Assembly: GCA_945788625.1 (NCBI GenBank)
Contig: CALZMQ010000014.1
Location: forward strand, 19,506-83,505
Direction: 5' to 3'
Source: an uncultured Woeseiaceae bacterium
GTDB lineage: Bacteria > Pseudomonadota > Gammaproteobacteria > Steroidobacterales > Woeseiaceae
Length of the DNA stretch: 64,000 bases
Position numbers and translations under genes: made by a program. The notes under the pieces are model-generated. The model saw only the letters and a list, made by a program, of their open reading frames with translations, had not been told where the DNA came from and made no database searches. Positions 51,831 through 61,840 of the stretch are shown one piece after another. The first letter of the stretch is position 1, and each line of letters opens with the position of its first letter.

Positions 51831-54242
51831 ATGAACTCGGCAATGGAATTGAAGCACGACACAGTGGAACTGCTGCGTCGTTTCCACTACGGCGAACCGC
51901 TGGCGGCATCGCTCACCGACAAACCTCAAGGTGAGGTATTGCCGGCAATGCTCAATCCCTATCGGGACGCGTCCTCGATTCGCTACCAGTATCCGCTATA
52001 CCTGCTGCCGCCCGACGGCACGGACGAATGCGCGCTGGCGAGACCGATGAGCGAGCACTTTGCCGACTCGCTGAACGCTCTCGCGCCGGGCAGCGACGAT
52101 GCCAGGATACTGAAGGACAACGTTCCCTGGATAGAGCGCTACCTGAGACTTGAACTGGATGCTTCGAACCCGCTCAGTGCTCCCGAGTTGTTCGCGAAGG
52201 CGGCAGGCGCATTGCAGGAACACCTGGGCCTCGATCCGCGCAGCCGCGAAAAGCTCGATGCCGATCTCGAGAAACTCGGCAGCCGCATCGCGGAAGGCAG
52301 CGAGTTTCTCGGCTACGGGCCGCGTGTGTCCCTGCACCTGATGCTGCACGCGGTGCGACACAAATGCGTTCATGGCCGCGAGCAGCTTCGCCGGCAAGTT
52401 GCACGGCACATTCGCGGCTTGCAGTCGCTGCTGGAAGTCGAGAGGGCCAAGTCTGCCGACGCGATCGAGCCGGGACGCGTCGGAAACAGCGTTGGCCCGG
52501 CATCGCGTTATTTCGATACAGGCGCCCTGTCCGGGATGCTCGAACAACGTGCGCAGGGGTCCGTGGAAATGACGGCTGAACGGCGCGCCAGGGTCGAGCA
52601 CGCACTCGAGGAATTGCAGGCCTGGCAGGATGAGCCGGTACTGGTCCGCTTTGTCGGTCGACTCGAGGACCCGTACTTGGAGATGTCCCCAATGCTGGAC
52701 ATCGTGGACAGCGACGACCCCTGTACGGCGGCCGCCACGGTATTTGAGCGCGATTCAGCCGAATTCGCGCGACTGTTTGCCGCCGTCAGGATCGCTGCGC
52801 TCGAGATCGACGGCAGCTACGACCCGGCAATCCACGATTCATGGTTCGCCGGATTCGACTGGCAGGCTTTCTCGGACGAGGAAATGCAGCTCGTCACACG
52901 CGTCGTGGCGCTGGTATCCGCAGACTATCTCGCGGGTGACGGCCTGCCCTCCTTCTCTCGCCTGCTCGGATCGCGGCTTCCCGTGCACATCCTGAGCTGG
53001 GTGCGTGCCTACGACAACCCGGGTGCGCGGTCGGACGACGACCCGTTCGATTCGTACCGCTTCGAGCTGGCATATTTCGGCATCGGGCACCGCCAGGTGG
53101 TGGTCGCGCAGACGTCCGCGGCGCGCCATGACGACCTCATCGCGGGCTTTGTATGCGCGCTGCAGAGCAATCGCACGAGCCTGCACCTGATCAACCGCGG
53201 CACCCAGACGCAGGTGAAGCAACCGCTGCTCGACGCCTGGTTCGTCGCAAGCGCAGCGCTGGAGAGCCGCGCTCACCCGTGCATACTGGTCAATCCGGAT
53301 GCTGGCGACCATGCCGCACAACGGGTCAGCTTTGGCGGCAATCCGCAGGCCGAGAACGACTGGCCCGTCGAGACCCTCGAGTACCGGGATGCGCAGGGTG
53401 AGGTCACCCGGATGGAACTCGCGTTCACCTTCGCCGATTACGCGTTGCTGATGCCGGCGCTGCACGAACATTTTCGAGCGGTGCCTCGCGGCTTCGAATC
53501 GCCCGAGCTCGTAAACGTGGCTGAATACCTTGAGGCCGATGACGAGTTGGCCGATCGACTCCTGCCCTGCGTGTGGGGCATCGACGGCAACGGCGTGCTC
53601 GTCAGGCTGGTGGTTTCGCGCGCGCTCGTGTTCGCGTGTCGCGACCGCCTCAATTACTGGCGCACATTGCAGGAACTTGCCGGTGTCCACAATTTTTATG
53701 TCGAGGAGGCGATCGAAAGAGTTATCGAAGAGCAACGCGCGGCGGATGAGGCCGAACGCAAACAGCTCATGAAAGCGCACGAAGAGCAGCTGGAAAGCGT
53801 GCGCACGGAGGCTGCGGACGAGGTCATGGGTCAGCTCGTCGATGTGCTGATGGGCGCCGATCTCTCCGACATGGTCGGCGGCAGCCGCCAGCTTGCCAGT
53901 ATGCCGGCGAAGGAGGCGCCGGCAGCGGAGTTACCCGATGAGCCGGCGGCAGACGTCGCCGAAGTCGAAGCCCCGGCCGAAGAAGAACTGAGCTTCGACG
54001 AGCCGTGGCTCGATACGGCAATGTGTACCACCTGCGACGACTGCATGGGCATTAACAAGCTGATGTTCGTCTACAACGACAACAAGCAGGCGATCATCCA
54101 GGACCCCAAAGCCGGTCCCTTCGCCGATCTCGTGGAGGCAGCTGAAATCTGCCCCGCCAAGTGTATTCACCCGGGCAAACCACTGGATCCGAACGAACCC
54201 GGTCTGGAGGAATTGGTAGCCCGCGCCGAACCGTTCAACTGA
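51831..54242 (+). CDS. Large pseudo-PFOR protein with C-terminal ferredoxin domain
   Basis: An 803-residue protein. The N-terminal ~280 residues are helical and unrecognised. From ~300 to ~660 it parallels the C-terminal domain of the 1464-residue protein downstream (FSDEEMQLVTRVVALVSADYLAG vs LTDEEFDLCPPMLLLGSDEMLAG; YWRTLQELAGV vs WLTLQELAGI). A coiled acidic linker follows, and then a ferredoxin-like end with CTTCDDC...ICPAKCIHP. The TPP-binding motif of true PFOR is absent. It starts 30 bases after korB and overlaps rnfB by one base, so electron transfer between the oxoacid enzyme and Rnf is the likely task. Confidence 0.75.
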   Translation: MNSAMELKHDTVELLRRFHYGEPLAASLTDKPQGEVLPAMLNPYRDASSIRYQYPLYLLPPDGTDECALARPMSEHFADSLNALAPGSDDARILKDNVPWIERYLRLELDASNPLSAPELFAKAAGALQEHLGLDPRSREKLDADLEKLGSRIAEGSEFLGYGPRVSLHLMLHAVRHKCVHGREQLRRQVARHIRGLQSLLEVERAKSADAIEPGRVGNSVGPASRYFDTGALSGMLEQRAQGSVEMTAERRARVEHALEELQAWQDEPVLVRFVGRLEDPYLEMSPMLDIVDSDDPCTAAATVFERDSAEFARLFAAVRIAALEIDGSYDPAIHDSWFAGFDWQAFSDEEMQLVTRVVALVSADYLAGDGLPSFSRLLGSRLPVHILSWVRAYDNPGARSDDDPFDSYRFELAYFGIGHRQVVVAQTSAARHDDLIAGFVCALQSNRTSLHLINRGTQTQVKQPLLDAWFVASAALESRAHPCILVNPDAGDHAAQRVSFGGNPQAENDWPVETLEYRDAQGEVTRMELAFTFADYALLMPALHEHFRAVPRGFESPELVNVAEYLEADDELADRLLPCVWGIDGNGVLVRLVVSRALVFACRDRLNYWRTLQELAGVHNFYVEEAIERVIEEQRAADEAERKQLMKAHEEQLESVRTEAADEVMGQLVDVLMGADLSDMVGGSRQLASMPAKEAPAAELPDEPAADVAEVEAPAEEELSFDEPWLDTAMCTTCDDCMGINKLMFVYNDNKQAIIQDPKAGPFADLVEAAEICPAKCIHPGKPLDPNEPGLEELVARAEPFN

Positions 54243-55087
54243 TGAACAGTCTGCTGCTGGCACCGGCCATCATGGCTGCAATAGGCTTGTTCTTCGGAGC
54301 TGTCCTCGCGATCGCGCAGCGCTTCCTGAAAGTCGATGAAGACCCCAGGATCGAGGCCACCAACGACATGCTGCCGGGCACCAACTGCGGCGCCTGCGGA
54401 CAACCGGGCTGCCTGCCCTTCGCCGAGAAACTGGTGGCAGGCGAAGTCGAACCCGGCGAGTGCACGGTCAGCACCGACGAGGGCATCGAGCAAATCGCCG
54501 AGTTCCTGCAGGTCGATGCCGGCCGCCAGGAGAAGCTCGTGGCGCGGCTGCGTTGCGGCGGCGGCGGGGTGCAGGCACACCAGATCGCCGAGTACCGCGG
54601 ATTCGAAGGCTGTCGTGCCGCGGCCGTGGTATCGGGCGGTGGCAAGGGCTGCGCCTGGGGTTGCCTCGGGCTGGGCGATTGCGAGGTCGCGTGCACTTTC
54701 GATGCCATCCACATGAACGCCAACGGGCTGCCACAAGTGGATACGGAAAAATGCCGTGCCTGCCCGGACTGTGTTGCGGCGTGCCCCAGGGACCTGTTCG
54801 AACTGGTGCCGCTGAAGCAAAACCTCTACGTGCAATGCAACGTTCCCCTGGCGGGCGAGGCGGCGACGCAGCTCTGTTCGGTCGCTTGCGATGCCTGCGG
54901 CAAGTGCGTCGCTGATGCGGCACCCGGGTTGATTCGCATGGAAGGCAATCTCCCGATCATCGATTACTCGGCGGGCGGCCCGGCGAGGCCCGAAGCCGTA
55001 TTCCGTTGTGCCACGCGATCGATCGTCTGGCTCGAGAAAGAACAGTTTCAGGAGCAGGAATCAAGGCGAGCCGGAGCGAACTCATGA
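54242..55087 (+). CDS. rnfB: Rnf complex ferredoxin subunit RnfB
   Basis: A 281-residue Fe-S protein with an N-terminal helix (LLLAPAIMAAIGLFFGAVLAI) and the RnfB-specific cluster NCGACGQPGCLPFAEKL. Ferredoxin-type cysteine sets follow (GCAWGCLGLGDCEVAC, CRACPDCVAACP, CSVACDACGKC). It takes electrons from ferredoxin into the Rnf pump. The TGATG overlap with the previous gene and the ATGA overlap with the next make translational coupling likely. Confidence 0.93.
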   Translation: MNSLLLAPAIMAAIGLFFGAVLAIAQRFLKVDEDPRIEATNDMLPGTNCGACGQPGCLPFAEKLVAGEVEPGECTVSTDEGIEQIAEFLQVDAGRQEKLVARLRCGGGGVQAHQIAEYRGFEGCRAAAVVSGGGKGCAWGCLGLGDCEVACTFDAIHMNANGLPQVDTEKCRACPDCVAACPRDLFELVPLKQNLYVQCNVPLAGEAATQLCSVACDACGKCVADAAPGLIRMEGNLPIIDYSAGGPARPEAVFRCATRSIVWLEKEQFQEQESRRAGANS

Positions 55088-58000
55088 CCGGCCCCAGAGA
55101 AGCCGCAATCCGCTGGTACCGCAAGGTGTTTTCCGCGCCGGCGGGCTCGGATGTCCGTGACGAAGGCCTCGTCACCGTGCTGGACGGTAACAGTGCCGTC
55201 GCCCTGTCCGAAGCCGGTATCGCGAGCCACGCCGTACTGGGCGGCTCGGCGCCCTCGAGCGGCGCCGATTCAGTCTGGCTGAACGAACTCGGGCGCGGAA
55301 GTACCAATCTTTACGGCGAGGCATTGTCGGCACAGACGACCGAGGGACCGCGCGGCATCGTCGCGGCTGCGACCGGTCTGGCATTGGCCGGCAAACGCGC
55401 AACGGCATTCCTGTCGGGAACCGATATTGCGGCAGTACAGGATCTGTTGATCTCGGCGGCCGGCAAGCACGCACCCCTTGTCCTGCACCTCGGCACGCGC
55501 GCCGCCACCGCGCACGGGTCGACGCCGGGCAGCGGCCATGAAACCGTCCACCTTTGTGCGGACGCCGGATTCTTCATGCTGTTCGCCGCCAATGTGCAGG
55601 AGGCGGTCGATTTCAGCTACATCGCCAGGCGTCTGGCCGAAGAATCGCTCGTGCCGGGCATGGTGATAATGGATGGCGAGCAAACCGCGCTCGCGGCGCA
55701 GGATGTCTGCCTGCTCTCTCCCGCTCAGGCGAACGGGATTGTCGGCTCGCCTCGCGGGGACGTCGAGTCGCCGACGGCGGCGCAAAAATTGCTGTTCGGC
55801 GAAACCCGACGCCGGGTTCCGGCCTGGCACGACCTGGATGAGCCTGTGCTCACCGGGGCATTGTTCGAGAAGGAAAGTTTCGCGCTCGGCGCGCTCGCCC
55901 GACGGCCGTTCTTCGATGCCTTCGTCGAGGAATCGATGGCCGGCTCCTTCGAGCAGTTTGCACGCAAGACGGGCAGGCAATACGACGCCTTGTCCCGGTA
56001 CCGGCTGGACGATGCGAAAACCGTGTTACTGGCGCAAGGCGCCGCTGTCGAAACTGCGCGCGTGGCTGCGGATTGCCTTCGCAAACAGTACAAGACAAAG
56101 GTAGGGGTGCTCGGTGTTCACGCACTGCGGCCATTCCCCGGCGCCGCAATCGCCACGACGCTCGAAGGAGTGCAACGTGTGTTCGTCCTCGAGCGCACCG
56201 ATGCGCCGCTGTCCGGCGAGCCACCGCTCATTCGCGAAATTCGCGCCAGCCTGGATCGCGGGGGCGGCGGTCGACACCCGGATTGCTCTTCGGTCGTCTA
56301 CGGCATCGGCGGCTTGCCGCTCCGCGTCAACGACATCGTCACTTTGTGTACGGCGGAGGACAAATCTTCATCGACGCCGCGATTCCTCGGCGTGGCATTC
56401 GACGACACCTCGGGCGAACAGCCCAAACGCGACGTACTGCTCGATACGCTGCGGCGCGCTTATCCTGACGCCGCCGCACTCGGCGTTCGTGCATCGAGCG
56501 ACGCACCTGAATCGCCTCAAAAACACGCGTTGACGATCGCGATACGCCGGATCGAAGCTCATGGCGGCCGGGGACTTCTCGGTGCAACCGCGGCCTTGCT
56601 GCACGCACTCGAAGAAGGACGAATTCGCAGCCGGTCAGCGATGTCATGGGAGCGCTGGACAGAGCCACGGGTAGACTGGCTCACCCATGGTGACGACTCT
56701 CTGCAGGATCCCGGCGATGCGCTCACTGCCGATATTTCGATAGACGTAGCGCAAGGTACCGTGTTGCGTGCCAGCCGGTCGGAGGCATTTAGAGTTCCGC
56801 CGCCGGCCGGCGTCGAGGTAACGAGCGAACTGCACGAGGAAGCCCTGCTGGGTGGCGTGTTCCGTGTTCTCGCAGACACGAAATTGCTCGAACAGAAACC
56901 CCGACGAATCATCGCCACACGCCGCAAACTGCTCGCGGATGCTGACGAAGGCCGCCTCGATGACCGCCTGGCAGCATTCCAATACGGTTTCGAAGAAACC
57001 GCCGCGATCGGCGGCAGCGACTCCCGGGACGCGAGCTCCCGCGATCGCTGGGAAGGCGAAGCGCCGGAGGCTGTGCGTCACCTCGGCCGTGACGACGATC
57101 ATTACGCAAGCCTGCCGCGCTTCTGGGACCAGGCGGGCGTGCTGTATCGTGAAGGCCGTTCGCATCGCCTCACGGCGGATCCCTACCTTGCGACAGGCAC
57201 GATGCCGCCGCTGAGTTCGACGTTCAGCGACATGAGCGAAACGCACGCCATGCTGCCGGAATTCGAGCCCGCACTTTGTACCGGTTGCGGTCTGTGCTGG
57301 ACCCACTGCCCGGACAGCGCAATCGGCGTCGCCGCGATTACACCGGCTGCACTCATCGACGCCGGAATAAAGCGCACCGGCGCCGAGTCGGTCCGCCAGG
57401 TAGCTGGGAAACTCGCGTCGCGGATTATTGCCGAAAACAAGAAGGCGGAGGAAGTGGCACCGACTTTCGGCCAGATGCTCGACGGCGCTTTCTCCTGGCT
57501 CGAGGACAAGATGCCTTTGCCGGACGAGCGCAAGCAGGCGATCCGTGAAGGCATTGGCGGCATCAAGGAGGAAATTGGCGCCTTGCCGGTCTCTGTCACG
57601 ACGCCGTTCTTCCATGACGCCGAGGCGCACAAAAAAGACGGCGCGGAATTGTTGTCACTGGTCGTAAACCCGGACGCTTGCAAGGCTTGCGGCATTTGCA
57701 TAGCGAACTGCGAACCCGATGCCCTTCGTGCACGGGACCAGGATAAGGGCTCGCTCGCGACGGCCCGGGAACACTGGTCGACCTGGACGCGCTCGCCCGA
57801 CACCGCCGCGGAGACCCTGGAACGCATGGCGGAGAACTCCGACATCGGCGTGATGTCGGCCATCCTGTTGTCACGCTATTGCCAGTTTGCGCTGGCCGGC
57901 GGCGACCGGGCGGAAGCCGGCTCCGGTGAGAAGATGGCGGTCCGGCTGATGCTCTCCGCGACAGAATTCCACCAGCAACCGCTGGCACGCCGCTTTGCCG

Positions 58001-59478
58001 AATCGCTTGCCGAGGCCGGCGAATCGGTCTCTTCGCTGATCCAGGACACACTCTCCACCACGCTGGACGTCGACGATCTGGATGCGGTAACCGAGAAACT
58101 GACACGAACCACGAGCCCGCGTATCGACCTGAAAGCCCTGGCAGAAGGCGGATCGTCAGCGGACCATTCGATCGATACCGGCTACCTGCTGCACCTCATC
58201 GATCTGTCGAAGCGGATCGAGTCGGCACACCATCGGCTTGTCGAGGGCGAGCACGGCCTCGGCCGCGCACGTTACGGCCTGGCTGTTGCCGGTGGCAGCA
58301 CGGCGGCCTGGGCCGGTGCATTTCCACACAATCCGTTCCAGGCGCCGGTGCTTATCGACATGAGCGGCGATGCCGCACAGCTCTCCGCCGGCCTCATCGA
58401 GGGTCACCTCGATGAAACCACGGAACTCGTGCGCCTCCTCCGGCTTGCACGTCTCGAAGTCGAGCAGCCCGACGGCGCGGACTGGAAGCGCGAAGCGCTC
58501 GCGAGCCTGCGCTGGCAGGACCTCACCGACGAAGAATTCGATCTCTGCCCGCCCATGTTGCTGCTTGGCAGTGACGAGATGCTCGCCGGCAGAGGCCTGA
58601 GCCAGCTGATCTGGCTCCTGAACTCGGGCCTCCCGGTCAAAGTGCTGGTAATGAGCTCACTCGATTTCGGGCTGCACGAGGCGCCAACCAACAGCCCCAG
58701 GGGAGATCTCGGCCTGCTCGCGCTGGCGCAGCGACGGGCCTACGTTGCACAGAGCTCGATTGCTGATCCCGGTCACTACGGAGAAACCCTGCTGCAGGCG
58801 CTGCGCTTCGAAGGACCGGCCCTGGTGCAGGTGTACGCGCCCAGCCCGACGCGACACGGATACCGGTCCGAACAGACACTCGAGCAGGCGGCGCTCGCAG
58901 TGAAGAGCCGCGCCTTGCCCATGTTCCGCTACGATCCGAAGGGAGAGGGCGTTTTCGGGTCTCGGATCTCGTTGCAGGGCAACCCGTCGTGCAAGGAGGC
59001 GCTGGTCACGGACGAAGACGACGAGGCGCTCCTTACAGCGGCTGACTGGGCGCTCGGGCAGGAACGCTTCGCCCCATACTTCCAGCCACTACCGCGGGAT
59101 GCTGGCGCGCCGACCCCGATTCACGAGTGGCTGGCTCTCGATGCGAGGGGCCGCAAGGGCAAGACTCCTTATGTCGTCGCGGGCGGCGGCGATGAGGAGC
59201 AGCGCTACGGGATGGCGCCGGCCATCGCCGAAGCCACCGAGCAACGACTGCAATCATGGCTGACCCTGCAGGAACTCGCCGGGATCGTTACGCCGTTCAC
59301 CGAGCGGCTCGAGCAGGATATCCGAGCCGAGCTTGCGGCCGAGCACCAGGCACAACTCGATGCCCAGAAAAAGGCGTCGGAGGCTGAGATCCGGGAGATC
59401 CGGGAGAAGACGGAAGTCGAGATCGCGAGCAAGATCCGCAGCCGCCTGATGCAACTGGCATCGCGGAAGAGAGGTTGA
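55084..59478 (+). CDS. Giant PFOR-like protein with degenerate TPP domain
   Basis: A 1464-residue protein with the order of a single-chain pyruvate:ferredoxin oxidoreductase. Residues ~30-290 resemble the pyrimidine domain, ~320-430 domain II (VGVLGVHALRPFPG), ~450-600 a gamma-like domain, and a ferredoxin domain has CTGCGLCWTHCP near 730 and CKACGICIANCE near 863. The last ~500 residues align with PFOR domain VI (GRGLSQLIWLLNSGLPVKVLV, PALVQVYAPSPTRHG, LPMFRYDPKGEG), but the GDG...N magnesium/TPP motif is replaced by GSDEMLAGRG and SSLDFGL. It is unlikely to be catalytic alone; sits between rnfB and rnfC with an ATGA overlap. Confidence 0.78.
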   Translation: MTGPREAAIRWYRKVFSAPAGSDVRDEGLVTVLDGNSAVALSEAGIASHAVLGGSAPSSGADSVWLNELGRGSTNLYGEALSAQTTEGPRGIVAAATGLALAGKRATAFLSGTDIAAVQDLLISAAGKHAPLVLHLGTRAATAHGSTPGSGHETVHLCADAGFFMLFAANVQEAVDFSYIARRLAEESLVPGMVIMDGEQTALAAQDVCLLSPAQANGIVGSPRGDVESPTAAQKLLFGETRRRVPAWHDLDEPVLTGALFEKESFALGALARRPFFDAFVEESMAGSFEQFARKTGRQYDALSRYRLDDAKTVLLAQGAAVETARVAADCLRKQYKTKVGVLGVHALRPFPGAAIATTLEGVQRVFVLERTDAPLSGEPPLIREIRASLDRGGGGRHPDCSSVVYGIGGLPLRVNDIVTLCTAEDKSSSTPRFLGVAFDDTSGEQPKRDVLLDTLRRAYPDAAALGVRASSDAPESPQKHALTIAIRRIEAHGGRGLLGATAALLHALEEGRIRSRSAMSWERWTEPRVDWLTHGDDSLQDPGDALTADISIDVAQGTVLRASRSEAFRVPPPAGVEVTSELHEEALLGGVFRVLADTKLLEQKPRRIIATRRKLLADADEGRLDDRLAAFQYGFEETAAIGGSDSRDASSRDRWEGEAPEAVRHLGRDDDHYASLPRFWDQAGVLYREGRSHRLTADPYLATGTMPPLSSTFSDMSETHAMLPEFEPALCTGCGLCWTHCPDSAIGVAAITPAALIDAGIKRTGAESVRQVAGKLASRIIAENKKAEEVAPTFGQMLDGAFSWLEDKMPLPDERKQAIREGIGGIKEEIGALPVSVTTPFFHDAEAHKKDGAELLSLVVNPDACKACGICIANCEPDALRARDQDKGSLATAREHWSTWTRSPDTAAETLERMAENSDIGVMSAILLSRYCQFALAGGDRAEAGSGEKMAVRLMLSATEFHQQPLARRFAESLAEAGESVSSLIQDTLSTTLDVDDLDAVTEKLTRTTSPRIDLKALAEGGSSADHSIDTGYLLHLIDLSKRIESAHHRLVEGEHGLGRARYGLAVAGGSTAAWAGAFPHNPFQAPVLIDMSGDAAQLSAGLIEGHLDETTELVRLLRLARLEVEQPDGADWKREALASLRWQDLTDEEFDLCPPMLLLGSDEMLAGRGLSQLIWLLNSGLPVKVLVMSSLDFGLHEAPTNSPRGDLGLLALAQRRAYVAQSSIADPGHYGETLLQALRFEGPALVQVYAPSPTRHGYRSEQTLEQAALAVKSRALPMFRYDPKGEGVFGSRISLQGNPSCKEALVTDEDDEALLTAADWALGQERFAPYFQPLPRDAGAPTPIHEWLALDARGRKGKTPYVVAGGGDEEQRYGMAPAIAEATEQRLQSWLTLQELAGIVTPFTERLEQDIRAELAAEHQAQLDAQKKASEAEIREIREKTEVEIASKIRSRLMQLASRKRG

Positions 59479-59483
59479 CGCGG

Positions 59484-60824
59484 ATGAAAACGCTGAGCTT
59501 CTTGCGCCGCAGTTTCGAGCACGGGGTCCATCCAGCTCATCACAAACAGCAAACGGAGGATCTGCCGATCCAGCGCGTGCCCTTCGGCAAGGACTACATC
59601 ATGCCCCTCGGTCAGCACATCGGCGTACCGGCCAGGCCGGTCGTCGACGTCGGCGAACGCGTTCAGCGCGGGCAGCTGATCGCGGAACCGGGTGGCTTCG
59701 TATCCACCGCACTGCACAGTCCAGTGACAGGCACGATTCGCGACATTGGCGATTTCCGCGGTGTCGACGGCCGCTTCGCCCCGGCGATCGCGATTCAGGC
59801 GGATGCATTCGCCACGCAACAGGCAGACGCCGGCCCGGCTCTCGACTGGCAATCGCTCTCACTCGAGGATTTCATCGAGGCAGTCCAGATGGCGGGCATC
59901 GTCGGTATGGGCGGCGCGGCCTTCCCGGCGCATGTGAAACTGTCAGTACCCGACGGCGTCAGAATCCGGCACCTCTTGATTAACGGTGCGGAATGCGAAC
60001 CGTACCTGACCACGGATCACCGGCTCATGCTCGAGCGCCCGCAGGCCTTACTCGAAGGCGCCGAGATCATGCGACAAAAACTCGGCGCCGAAGAGACCGT
60101 CATTGGCGTGGAAATGAACAAGCCCGACGCGATCGAGGTCATCAAGCGTCACATCCGGCCGGACCAGCCTGTGCGTGTCGTCCCGCTGAAGGTGAAATAC
60201 CCGCAGGGTGCCGAGAAAATGATGATCAAGAGCGTCTTCGGCAAGGAGGTGCCCGCCGGGCAACTGCCGCGCGACGTGGAAGTCAACGTCAACAATGTCG
60301 GCACGATCGTCGCAGTTGCGGATTACTTCCTGCGCGGCATGCCGTTGATCGAACGTGTCGTGACTGTGGCGGGTCCGGGTGTTACCTACCCGGCGAACCT
60401 GATCGTGCCGCTCGGGACACCGGTCCGCGATGTCGTGAAGTTCTGCGGCGGACTCAGGCCAGGAACGCGCGAGATCATCATGGGCGGCCCGATGATGGGG
60501 CGACCGATCGCCAGCCTCGATGTGCCGGTTCTGAAAGGTTGCTCAGGCGTGCTCGTATTCACGGAGCAACAGACGGCCCGGCGCAAGGAATATCCCTGCA
60601 TCAGTTGCGGCCGTTGTCTCGAAGCCTGCCCCTACTTCCTGAATCCGTCGCGCCTGGCCCGCCTTTCCAAGTCACGCATGTTCGACGAGATGAAGGCCTA
60701 CCACGTCTTCGACTGCGTGGAGTGCGGCAGCTGTACTTTTGCCTGCCCATCGAACATCCCGATCGTCCAACTCATCCGTACGGCGAAGGACGACCTGAGC
60801 CACCGCAAGGAATCCGACACGTGA
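59484..60824 (+). CDS. rnfC: Rnf complex subunit RnfC
   Basis: A 446-residue NADH/ferredoxin-facing subunit. GIVGMGGAAFPAHVKL and NGAECEPYLTTDH are the NuoF-like NAD-site region. Two 4Fe-4S sets are CISCGRCLEACP and CVECGSCTFACP. The start at 59484 is preferred over a TTG at 59475. It follows the giant PFOR-like gene by five bases and overlaps rnfD as GTGA. Confidence 0.95.
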   Translation: MKTLSFLRRSFEHGVHPAHHKQQTEDLPIQRVPFGKDYIMPLGQHIGVPARPVVDVGERVQRGQLIAEPGGFVSTALHSPVTGTIRDIGDFRGVDGRFAPAIAIQADAFATQQADAGPALDWQSLSLEDFIEAVQMAGIVGMGGAAFPAHVKLSVPDGVRIRHLLINGAECEPYLTTDHRLMLERPQALLEGAEIMRQKLGAEETVIGVEMNKPDAIEVIKRHIRPDQPVRVVPLKVKYPQGAEKMMIKSVFGKEVPAGQLPRDVEVNVNNVGTIVAVADYFLRGMPLIERVVTVAGPGVTYPANLIVPLGTPVRDVVKFCGGLRPGTREIIMGGPMMGRPIASLDVPVLKGCSGVLVFTEQQTARRKEYPCISCGRCLEACPYFLNPSRLARLSKSRMFDEMKAYHVFDCVECGSCTFACPSNIPIVQLIRTAKDDLSHRKESDT

Positions 60825-61840
60825 AGAGGAAAGACCCGGATCTCCTGCTGTTCCACGCACCTTTGTTGCGCCAGGGAATGACCACGCCGAAAGCGATGCG
60901 CGACGTGTTGTATGCCCTTGCGCCAGCGACGCTTGCATCGCTGTGGTTCTTCGGCCTGAGTGCCGCCCTGATACTCGGCGCGTGTATCGCCGGCGCGGTG
61001 GCGGCAGAATGGTTGTTCGCGCAGCGTGAGGCCCGCGGCGAATCCCTGCGCGACGCCAGCGGCATTCTGACGGGGCTGTTGCTTGGGCTGACGCTGCCAC
61101 CGGGCCTGCCATTGTGGATGGCGTTTCTTGGTGGATTCGTTGGCATTAGCCTGGGCAAAGCCATTTGGGGAGGCCTGGGCCATAACCTGTTCAATCCCGC
61201 CCTGCTCGGCCGCGCATTTCTGCTCGCGACTTTTCCGATCGCCATGACGACCTGGGTACCCATCAATGTCGATGGCGGTTTCCTGGACGTCTACCCGGGA
61301 AATCTCGCGCTGCCGTTCATGCAGGCAGGGGCTGACGGGGTGACCGCGGCAACGCCGCTCGGCATGATGAAGTTCGAGCATACCGTCACCCCACTTGCCG
61401 ACCTGGCGTTCGGCAAAGTCAGCGGTTCGCTCGGCGAAACCAGTGGCCTGCTGCTATTGCTCGGCGGAATTTTTCTCTGGCTGAGACGGGACCTCGACTG
61501 GCGGATTCCCGTGAGCATACTGCTGACGGTGTTGGTCTTCTCCGCCGCCCTGAGCATGGTCGACGCGGCGAGATTCCCGACGCCGCTGTTCTCCGTATTC
61601 TCCGGCGGCCTGTTGCTGGGCGCGATCTACATGGCGACGGATCCAGTGACATCTCCAATTACGCCGAAAGGTGCATGGATTTTCGGCACTGGCACCGGCG
61701 TTCTCGTCATGCTGATCCGCGTGTTCGGCGGACTGCCGGAGGGCGTGATGTACGCCATTCTTCTGATGAACGCGGCGACGCCATTGATCGATCGGTACAC
61801 GCAACCTCGCGTATTCGGCCGCGGAGCGGAGTCGAAATGA
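60821..61840 (+). CDS. rnfD: Rnf complex membrane subunit RnfD
   Basis: A 339-residue ten-helix subunit beginning at GTG 60821. GLGHNLFNPALLGRAFLLATFP and MATDPVTSPITPKGAWIFG are RnfD/NqrB signatures. The flavin-attachment region reads DGVTAATPLGMM, where the threonine before PL would carry FMN; the usual GAT is AAT here, a mild deviation. Overlaps on both sides are four bases. Confidence 0.94.
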   Translation: MKRKDPDLLLFHAPLLRQGMTTPKAMRDVLYALAPATLASLWFFGLSAALILGACIAGAVAAEWLFAQREARGESLRDASGILTGLLLGLTLPPGLPLWMAFLGGFVGISLGKAIWGGLGHNLFNPALLGRAFLLATFPIAMTTWVPINVDGGFLDVYPGNLALPFMQAGADGVTAATPLGMMKFEHTVTPLADLAFGKVSGSLGETSGLLLLLGGIFLWLRRDLDWRIPVSILLTVLVFSAALSMVDAARFPTPLFSVFSGGLLLGAIYMATDPVTSPITPKGAWIFGTGTGVLVMLIRVFGGLPEGVMYAILLMNAATPLIDRYTQPRVFGRGAESK

